10,388 bases of DNA from CBDCWT01 sp965223305. Lineage in GTDB: Bacteria > Planctomycetota > Planctomycetia > Pirellulales > Pirellulaceae. The notes beneath the pieces were generated by a model, which had not been told where the DNA came from, did no database searches, and was given only the letters and a program-made list of their open reading frames with translations. Positions 1 through 5,243 of this stretch are shown here, piece after piece. Positions within the stretch are counted from its first letter, which is position 1; each line of letters starts with the position of its first letter. Made by a program: the position numbers and the translations under genes. The stretch covers positions 1 to 10,388 of the forward strand of contig CBDCWT010000012.1 in assembly GCA_965223305.1 (NCBI GenBank), given 5' to 3'.

Positions 1-1597
1 TCTCTTCCGAGAAGTCGAAATCGATGCTGATCTGCAGGAATCCCTGGCGGTTGTTCAACAACGTGAATTGTTCGTTAGCATCGAAAACCGCCGCCCGAAG
101 GCGGTTGTTGATTCGATTGGCCGAAACGGCGGACATGATCTCGAACTCGGGCGCATAGGTCGTCCGATTGGGGATCCGCCTGGACGATTGATAGGTCAAA
201 AACTCGCCGGCCGGCCGGTGGTTGGGAAGGTAGAAATTGAAGACGCTCGGTGATTGATAGGCCTGTTGGTTGAAATGATAGTTGAGTGCGGGGAGCGAAA
301 AGTAGCCGTTGGAGTCCCTCGTCGTGCCGTAGGCCCGCATCAGTGCTGTGTAACGCATGACCGGCTCGCGAAGGCGTGATTGCTCGGTGCTCAGGCTTCC
401 TGGCGTCGACACTTCGAGGCGCAGCGGACCTCTCAGCTGGCGATAGGTCTGCGTATTGATCGCCTCGTCATCCAGCAATATCGACTTGAGCACTTCCCTG
501 AAGTCGCCGCCGCTCTCGACGAAGGTCGTCGCCACGCGCCGCGTATAGCGTTTGGACGGGTTCGATTTCACGAACCGCTGGATCAGTAGACGCGAAATAA
601 AAGGGGCGACGTTGGGATGTTCGGCAAGATTGTCCAACGCCCCCATCAGATCAACCATGCCCGATTGACCCGCCGGTAGTACGACCCCATTGTGCAAGAC
701 CTTCTCGCCGGTATCGTGCTGGTTGTCGTCCATGACCATGCGGTCGTGGAAGTTTCGCCGCGCATTAAAGAAACCGCGGGCAGGATCATCGTAGGTAAGC
801 CCGGTGAAGACGCGGGCGAATGTCTTGATTGTCTCGTTGTCATAGGTGTCGATGAGATTGCCCTCATCGTCCACTTCATACTGGCCATTCAGTCTCAACC
901 GGTAGAGCCCAATCGAAAACAGTTGCTGGATCTCTCGTGCGTAGTTTTCGTCAGGAAACCTGACGCCGTTGCCCTTGGCGTTCTTTACGTGAGTCAGGAA
1001 GACCCCCATGATCGGATGGAATGTGACGTCCTCCAGCAGCTCGCGGTAGTTTCCGAAAGAGTTGTCCACCAGCATGTCGTAGTAGTTCGCCACGCCGAGA
1101 AACTGTGGTTGTCCGGAGATGTCATTGGCTTGCTCGCCGAAGCCTGCCCCCCGGTCGTTGATCACGAAGATCTGCGCCAGCGCCCAGGCCATTCGCTGCC
1201 GGAGCTGATCTGGAGCGGCAATGGCATTGTGCCACCAGGCCTGGTGTTTGTAGCGGTTGTGATTGATGTTGTCGGTCAGCGGCCCGAAGCCGTCAGCCGA
1301 AATCATCTCTAGTGCGGTTTGTTCGTGGCTCGTCATCGGCAGTTCGAACTGCTGATCGATCCACTCCTCAAATGCGGCCGCTGTGCCGATCTGCCGGATC
1401 CGCGTTGCCAGCGAGTCAATCTCGGCCATGGTCGGACCGAACGTAGCATGCGCCAAGAAGTGGGCCGCCTGAACCTGCCGCTGAATCTTCCGCAGCTGCC
1501 TGCGGTTCGCGACTCTAAAAGTGCCAGCTGCTACCTCTCCGCCAGCTAGGACGCACACTAGCAAGACCAACAGCCACTTCATCGATGGTCGGTACAT
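1..1597 (-). CDS. DUF1800 family secreted protein, 3' end cut by window edge
   Basis: About 532 codons are open from ATG 1597 down to the left edge with no stop. The N terminus MYRPSMKWLLVLLVCVLAGG is a signal peptide: a short basic stretch, a hydrophobic core, then small residues. The body fits the DUF1800 family (PF08811): QAAHFLAHATFGPT near residue 41, FEEWIDQQ near 75, RQRMAWALAQIFVIND, YYDMLVDNSFGNYRELLEDVT, HPIMGVFL, then PDENYAREIQQLFSIGLYRL, a fragment with ETIKTFARVFTGLTY, and PFISRLLIQRFVKSNPS. The biochemical role of DUF1800 is unknown. In planctomycetes such genes are often followed by a DUF1501 gene, which would lie outside the window. The start at 1597 is preferred because GGAG/ACGGAG lies just upstream; ATG 1582 (MKWLL) is an alternative without a clear ribosome site. 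Family assignment is by motif memory and is strong; function is not assigned. Confidence 0.9.
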   Translation of the reverse strand, partial: MYRPSMKWLLVLLVCVLAGGEVAAGTFRVANRRQLRKIQRQVQAAHFLAHATFGPTMAEIDSLATRIRQIGTAAAFEEWIDQQFELPMTSHEQTALEMISADGFGPLTDNINHNRYKHQAWWHNAIAAPDQLRQRMAWALAQIFVINDRGAGFGEQANDISGQPQFLGVANYYDMLVDNSFGNYRELLEDVTFHPIMGVFLTHVKNAKGNGVRFPDENYAREIQQLFSIGLYRLRLNGQYEVDDEGNLIDTYDNETIKTFARVFTGLTYDDPARGFFNARRNFHDRMVMDDNQHDTGEKVLHNGVVLPAGQSGMVDLMGALDNLAEHPNVAPFISRLLIQRFVKSNPSKRYTRRVATTFVESGGDFREVLKSILLDDEAINTQTYRQLRGPLRLEVSTPGSLSTEQSRLREPVMRYTALMRAYGTTRDSNGYFSLPALNYHFNQQAYQSPSVFNFYLPNHRPAGEFLTYQSSRRIPNRTTYAPEFEIMSAVSANRINNRLRAAVFDANEQFTLLNNRQGFLQISIDFDFSEE

Positions 1598-2250
1598 TAA
1601 CTCCGTCTCCCACACGGTCAAGAAAATCCGGTCGGCGCAAAATAACACCCGACGAGCCTGAAGCCGCACTAGCTCGTCAACTTGAGACACGCGGGATCCG
1701 TCTTGCGTTGGGAAGATAAGATAATTGCCGGTTTGGAGTTCCGACTCCGAAACGGAATCCCGCGAACAACATCCGATCAAGCGTATCAATTATCGAACTA
1801 CGGGCCGTGACCGTCAAGCTTTCCCGGCCTGCGCAGCCCGGGTTCCATAACTAGAGAAACACATGGAACCCAGAAAAGTACTCCCCCCCGGGACTGCCAA
1901 AATCAAGGCATTGTCCCCTGAGAGGGTGCATGTTCAAGAGAGCCAGAGGCCAGTACTTGCGGCGGGGTGGTGATTTGTCGCCTGACGTGACCGCCGCGCC
2001 CGTTGTGGCGGCACCGGTTCGCTGCCTCTTGGGAGGATTAGGTCTCGCTGGCAGTGCGTTCGTTCCGGCCCGGCTTCCTTTCGGCCCATCTACAACGCTA
2101 AGTAAAGGGGCGGAGAATAAAGTGGGTGGGTAAAGCCAAGTTGGCCGGTGACGCCGGTGATTGCGCGCGGCCCTGGCCTCGCTCAGCACCACTATCCCTT
2201 CAACCCTATTGCGTTTTAGCCGCCGACGCCACCTGGACCGGCAGAACCAC
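1598..2250. other. non-coding stretch upstream of the DUF1800 gene
   Basis: No convincing gene was seen here. Two overlapping open frames on opposite strands (1930-2133 plus, 1851-2192 minus) have arginine/proline-rich composition, no ribosome site and no recognisable domain. They look like chance frames in GC-rich DNA. The stretch should hold the promoter of the DUF1800 gene near 1600-1700, but I could not pick out convincing -35/-10 boxes. A palindrome cluster at 1823-1871 is listed separately. Confidence 0.6.
1823..1871. repeat. palindrome pair (imperfect 20-bp palindrome plus 9-bp hairpin)
   Basis: Positions 1823-1842 form a palindrome centred on CTGCGCAG, with CCCGG/CCGGG arms and one C:C mismatch pair. 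It overlaps a second hairpin: GGGTTCCAT (1840-1848) pairs perfectly with ATGGAACCC (1863-1871) across a 14-base loop. No T-run follows on either strand, so this is not a standard terminator. Its role is unknown. Confidence 0.6.
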
Positions 2251-2432
2251 CTAACCCGAATTATTCATGAGCGATCTGCTGCGAGGTCGTAAGTCCATCC
2301 GTGGCTTCGTCATGCTTCACAATTCTCCCTCGACGTATTGCTTCAATACGCCTGCGGAAGCATTGCTCGCCTTCCTTGCCACGAACGTACTTACAGCCTC
2401 TCGCGACGATCTTCATGAATAATCCGGGCTAA
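2251..2432 (+). mobile_element. 182-bp MITE-like palindromic element, copy 1
   Basis: This copy runs from CTAACCCGAATTATTCATGA to TCATGAATAATCCGGGCTAA, so the ends are imperfect terminal inverted repeats (CCCGRATTATTCATGA). CTAA stands at both outer edges, as expected of a target-site duplication. Similarity between the arms continues inwards (GTAAGT..., CGTGGC), and the centre is the hairpin CGTATTG-CTT-CAATACG, so almost the whole unit can fold as one long stem. It carries no gene. The inverted copy at 4635-4816 differs at only three positions by eye. The right end falls on the stop codon of the small secreted gene at 2429-2680. The likely class is a non-autonomous element moved in trans by a transposase. 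The CTAA/TA duplication would suit an IS630/Tc1-, IS5- or IS1380-like enzyme, but the family is not established. Confidence 0.85.
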
Positions 2433-2680
2433 CGGTTCCTCAAGGCCCGCAGACCGCGGAAGAAGTCGCGCGGTGCCGGCATCGCTGTTCCTCGGTAGTG
2501 GGCTCGCCGGACCGTGTTGCCGTAGATATGAAACGGTCGGTAGGGACGGTGTGTCATCGGCAACGAGCTGTATCTGCCTCGAGCGAACACGTCCCCCGAC
2601 CAGCGCGGCTCTTGTCCAAGGAGCGGAGTAGCTAGGAACAGTGAGAGGCAAAACGAAACAAGCAGGATTTGGGAACGCAT
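2429..2680 (-). CDS. small secreted protein of unknown function (83 aa)
   Basis: The N terminus is a clear signal peptide: MRSQ, then the hydrophobic core ILLVSFCLSLFLATPLL, with probable cleavage after LLGQ. The mature part is about 60 residues, basic and aromatic, with a motif-like stretch PYRPFHIYGNTVRRAHYRG followed by TAMPAPRDFFRGLRALRNR. I do not recognise a named domain, but the motif looks like a planctomycete family of short exported proteins (from memory, unverified). ACGGAG lies 8 bases before ATG 2680. A 13-base palindrome ACATT-GTT-AATGT (2703-2715) just upstream could be an operator or leader hairpin. The TAG stop lies inside the CTAA (TTAG on this strand) edge of hairpin element copy 1. 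The pre-insertion sequence would have read the same stop, so the protein was not altered. The hairpin directly after the stop may now end or stabilise the transcript. Confidence 0.75.
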   Translation of the reverse strand: MRSQILLVSFCLSLFLATPLLGQEPRWSGDVFARGRYSSLPMTHRPYRPFHIYGNTVRRAHYRGTAMPAPRDFFRGLRALRNR

Positions 2681-3187
2681 CGTTGGTCTCCGTCAGAACA
2701 TTACATTGTTAATGTCAAATAGTGTCCGCTCGGTGGACCGGCGGAGCGAATTCCAGCGCGGAGCCCAAATCGAGCTTTGGTTTGACTGTTGGTCAAACAT
2801 AGCAACCTGCTAGGCGCCATGGCGGGCACCGGCGGGCGAAAATATCTTCAAGAAGGTGACGCCGCGGCGCTACGACGAAAACAAACGGAACAACCTGCGC
2901 GCCGAGGCCCCTCAAGCAGGTGCTCGCCTGGCTTCCGGTGGCGCGGTTGGTACGGCGGCAACGGTTGTCCTGTTGTTAACTTCCGTTGAGTCCGTTTAAT
3001 TGGCGAAAACGACGTTAGCTTCGGTAAACGCCGTATTCCATAGGTTAAAATTGGGAAGTTTGCAGGCCGATCTCGCAGCAATGGAAAATCTGTCGATTTT
3101 GTCTGGCCGGCAATTAAGATGGATGAAGATACAAATCTGTGGACTTCTTTAGTGCTTCGAGTCTCGTTTTTTTTGGGGGAGCCAGGA
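2681..3187. other. divergent intergenic region between the small secreted gene and the KGGAAQ gene
   Basis: This 507-base gap lies between two genes transcribed away from each other, so it should contain both promoters. It holds the palindrome GTTTGAC-TGTTG-GTCAAAC at 2780-2798 (listed separately). Just before the plus-strand gene there is a T-run followed by GGGGGAG. A stop-free stretch at 2814-2996 lacks an ATG and is not called. I could not choose convincing -35/-10 boxes on either strand. Confidence 0.5.
2780..2798. promoter_or_regulatory. perfect 7-bp inverted repeat, possible operator
   Basis: GTTTGAC (2780-2786) and GTCAAAC (2792-2798) form an exact dyad with a 5-base spacer, TGTTG. 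The size and spacing suit a dimeric helix-turn-helix repressor such as a TetR- or MarR-type protein. It lies about 100 bases upstream of the small secreted gene and about 390 bases upstream of the repeat-protein gene. No regulator gene is present in the window, so the operator role is a guess. Confidence 0.35.
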
Positions 3188-3904
3188 ATGAAGCTTTCGT
3201 TAGTAGCGGCGGCGGTCGCAGCATTTTGCATTAGCTCTGCTGCGTACGCGAATCACGGTGCAGTCCAGAAGGGCGGCGCAGCCCAAAAGGGCGGCGCAGC
3301 CCAAAAGGGCGGCGCAGCTCAGAAGGGCGGAGCAGCCCAGAAGGGCGGAGCAGCTCAGAAGGGCGGCGCAGCCCAGAAGGGTGGAGCAGCCCAGAAGGGC
3401 GGCGCGGCCCAAAAGGGCGGAGCAGCTCAGAAGGGCGGCGCGGCGCAGAAAGGTGGCGCGGCTCAAAAGGGCGGAGCCATGCAAAAGGGTGGCGCGGCCC
3501 AAAAGGGTGGCGCGGCTCAGAAGGGTGGAGCCATGCAGAAGGGTGGCGCGGCCCAAAAGGGCGGAGCAGCCCAAAAGGGTGGCGCAGCTCAGAAGGGCGG
3601 CGCGGCTCAGAAGGGTGGTGCGGCCCAAAAGGGTGGAGCAGCTCAGAAGGGCGGAGCAGCCCAAAAGGGTGGTGCGGCTCAGAAGGGCGGAGCATCCCAA
3701 AAGGGTGGCGCGGCTCAGAAGGGTGGAGCAGCTCAGAAGGGTGGAGCAGCTCAGAAGGGTGGCGCGGCTCAGAAGGGTGGCGCGGCTCAGAAGGGTGGCG
3801 CGGCTCAGAAGGGTGGCGCGGCTCAGAAGGGTGGCGCAGCTCAGAAGGGTGGCGCAGCTCAGAAAGGTGGAGCAGCACAGAAGAGCCCGGTTCAAAAGGG
3901 CTAA
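3188..3904 (+). CDS. secreted Lys/Gly/Gln hexapeptide-repeat protein (KGGAAQ x34)
   Basis: ATG 3188 is chosen over an in-frame ATG at 3119 because it is preceded by GGGGGAG at 6-7 bases and begins a clean signal peptide: MKLSLVAAAVAAFCISSAAYA, with likely cleavage after AYA. The mature protein starts NHGAVQ and then consists of 34 consecutive hexapeptides: 31 KGGAAQ, two KGGAMQ (units 12 and 15) and one KGGASQ (unit 24). The ending is KSPVQKG, giving 238 residues in all. It has one lysine per six residues and no acidic residues in the repeat, so it is strongly cationic, probably disordered and exported. Every unit boundary is a Gln-Lys pair. No enzymatic domain is present. Possible roles are binding of polyanions or nucleic acid, a matrix or envelope component, or a cross-linking substrate; none is shown. 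Synonymous codon differences keep the frame while the peptide stays constant. The transcript ends at the strong terminator at 3959-4003. Confidence 0.88.
   Translation: MKLSLVAAAVAAFCISSAAYANHGAVQKGGAAQKGGAAQKGGAAQKGGAAQKGGAAQKGGAAQKGGAAQKGGAAQKGGAAQKGGAAQKGGAAQKGGAMQKGGAAQKGGAAQKGGAMQKGGAAQKGGAAQKGGAAQKGGAAQKGGAAQKGGAAQKGGAAQKGGAAQKGGASQKGGAAQKGGAAQKGGAAQKGGAAQKGGAAQKGGAAQKGGAAQKGGAAQKGGAAQKGGAAQKSPVQKG
3269..3880 (+). repeat. 18-bp coding tandem repeat, 34 units
   Basis: The array begins at the first KGGAAQ codon and is exactly 34 x 18 bases long. The unit is AAGGGYGGNGCNGCNCAR, differing mainly at third codon positions. Early units favour GGC and GCAGCC; late units favour GGT and GCGGCTCAG. 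Units 28-31 (3755-3826) are identical, which points to recent local duplication. Because the period is a multiple of three and the unit has no stop in other frames, the antisense and shifted frames are also open. Those shadow frames are not genes. Confidence 0.95.
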
Positions 3905-3921
3905 GCTTCGTTTACCTGCTC

Positions 3922-3941
3922 CCCAGCCCGAAAGGGCTTGG
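3922..3941 (+). other. short GAAA-loop hairpin in the 3' untranslated region
   Basis: AGCCC-GAAA-GGGCT (3925-3938) is a five-base-pair stem closed by a GNRA-type GAAA tetraloop. It extends by two more G:C pairs beyond one mismatch. It sits 18 bases after the stop of the repeat-protein gene and has no T-run after it. It may shield the message end or simply precede the true terminator. Confidence 0.4.
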
Positions 3942-3958
3942 CTGTAAACTGCGATTGA

Positions 3959-4003
3959 AAAAGACGATTCCCGCGTGAGTGGGGTCGTCTTTCTTTTTTT
4001 CTT
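3959..4003 (+). terminator. strong intrinsic terminator, likely bidirectional
   Basis: AAGACGA (3961-3967) pairs with TCGTCTT (3985-3991). The stem extends inwards through TTCC/GGGG with two G:T pairs, leaving a loop of roughly nine bases, and is followed on the plus strand by CTTTTTTTCTT. Read on the minus strand, the same stem is followed by TTTTTC, so it can also end transcripts of the convergent HIRAN gene, whose stop is at 4064. The plus-strand gene stops at 3904, so the hairpin lies between two converging genes. Confidence 0.85.
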
Positions 4004-4063
4004 ATTGCGTCTCCCCGCGTCCTGACCCTTCTCGCGGTCCCACGTTGATGAGACAGTTTCCAG

Positions 4064-5009
4064 CTACTCGATGCGATCGTAGCGGCCATGCACATGATGG
4101 TTGACATAGGTCGAGAGTCCTTTGCCAAGCGTAGCCAGCCGCTTCATTTCCTTTAAATGTTGAGGCCCGACGCTGTCGCGTGTGTAAACGTAGATCTTGC
4201 TCTGCGAAAGAAAGCGGAGCTTGACGAAGTCGGCACCGATCAGAAACGCGGCGATCCCTGAATTTCCGCTGCGATTCTTGTAGCGAACCATGCGCCGATT
4301 GCCTGATGAACTGTGCTCGTCTTCGAAGGGAACTACTCCGACCATTGTACGAGTTGATTTGGACTCATCATCAGCCGCCCTGTCCTCACTGATGGTAAGT
4401 TGCCTTTGATGCATGAGCCAGGCGTCATACGTTCTGCTAGGCTCGGCTTTCAGCACGACTTCCAAGGCGACGCCAAGCGATGGCTTTCCGCGGGTACCGC
4501 CCGCAATATCGCGTACAGTTGCGTACGGGTAGACACTTGATTCAATGCCATCGGTGAGTATCACTGCGAGATCGGCTTTCAGATAACCGATTTGCAACTC
4601 GGCACCTTCGCCCAGCACGCAGACGCAAATCGCATTAGCCCGGATTATTCATGAAGATCGTGGCGAGAGGTTGTAAGTACGTTCGTGGCAAGGAAGGCGA
4701 GCAATTCTTCCGCAGGCGTATTGAAGCAATACGTCGAGGGAGAATTGTGAAGCATGACGAAGCCACGGATGGACTTACGACCTCGCAGCAGATCGCTCAT
4801 GAATAATTCGGGTTAGGATCCACCGGGTTGTCCGGCTCTGGAACTAGGAGGAGTCGCGTTCCACTTCCGCAGTGCGTTCGAATGATCTCCTGTCTATCGC
4901 TGCCGTCCGAGTTGATGTGCGAGACACCAACGACTCTGCATTCGAATGAACCAATCAGAACGCGGTCGCCATCGTTGCCTGGATCGAAGATTCGGAGCTT
5001 CGCAGCCAT
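4064..5009 (-). pseudogene. HIRAN-domain protein with KTSC-like C-terminal domain, split by a mobile element
   Basis: The 5' part starts at ATG 5009 (MAAKLRIFDPGND) and runs to PEPDNPVDP. It then enters the inserted element, adds NPNYS and stops. The 3' part resumes as NAICVCVLGEGAELQIGYL and ends at TAG 4064. Removing the element at 4635-4816 with one CTAA rejoins codons GAT CCT AAT GCG in frame, giving about 255 residues. Residues about 20-125 match HIRAN (VGVSHINSDGSDRQEIIRTH, LVPEPDNPVDPNAICV, QIGYL, GGTRGKPSLGVALEV), a domain found in DNA-repair and helicase-associated proteins and often binding DNA ends. The last 70 or so residues (MVRYKNRSGNSGIAAF, KIYVYT, GLSTYVNHHVHGRY) resemble KTSC-type domains. 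The 3' part has an in-frame GTG (4618), but a product from it would lack the HIRAN core. No good ribosome site precedes ATG 5009; TTG 5147 is a weaker alternative start. HIRAN is confident; KTSC is likely. Confidence 0.85.
4635..4816 (-). mobile_element. 182-bp MITE-like palindromic element, copy 2, inserted in the HIRAN gene
   Basis: This is the reverse complement of the element at 2251-2432, with equal length and three base differences by eye. It is flanked by the same tetranucleotide (TTAG at 4635-4638 and at 4813-4816, which is CTAA in the element's own orientation). The host codons on either side join without loss or gain when one tetranucleotide and the 178 inner bases are removed, so the duplication is directly visible. 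It contains no gene, so its transposase must be supplied from elsewhere. Stops in the element (TGA in TTCATGA) end translation of the interrupted gene. Confidence 0.88.
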
Positions 5010-5243
5010 CCAAGTAACGCTAGCAGACTGCTGCGACAAGACAACTGTTGCCGTGCAAGAGCGAGACTTCTCGAGGTCGGTAGAGGCGAGACGCCAAGAC
5101 CTGCACTGCTGACGTACGTGAGAAGGTAAGAACCAAGACTTCTCCAACCGTGTGATCGGTTGTGCCCATCGAAGTCCATCGTGAACTCGGATCAGGGGGG
5201 CTGCTCGACTGCGAGTGCCGGTGAATTCGCCTCAGGTACAGCC

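Noticed and set aside
1851..2192. 113-residue minus frame and overlapping 67-residue plus frame (1930-2133)
   Set aside because: Composition is typical of chance frames in GC-rich intergenic DNA. There is no start context, and the two overlap antisense to each other.
2814..2999. 61-codon stop-free plus frame with a hydrophobic tail (GGAVGTAATVVLLLTSVESV)
   Set aside because: It has no ATG and only an internal GTG without a ribosome site, and no family is recognised. It could be a gene remnant, but this cannot be supported. The overlapping ATG frame at 2789-2989 is equally unconvincing.
3200..3947. Long open frames in the other strand and shifted frames across the KGGAAQ array
   Set aside because: They exist only because an 18-base unit without stops repeats in phase. 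They lack ribosome sites and signal peptides, and their translations are low-complexity by-products.
4064..4618. Independent 184-residue gene starting at GTG 4618
   Set aside because: It begins in the middle of the HIRAN domain, has no ribosome site, and continues in frame upstream to the element edge. It is better explained as the 3' part of the interrupted gene.
2251..4816. Composite transposon bounded by the two hairpin elements
   Set aside because: The HIRAN gene lies on both sides of copy 2 and rejoins perfectly, so copy 2 inserted alone. Copy 1 likewise has its own CTAA on both sides.
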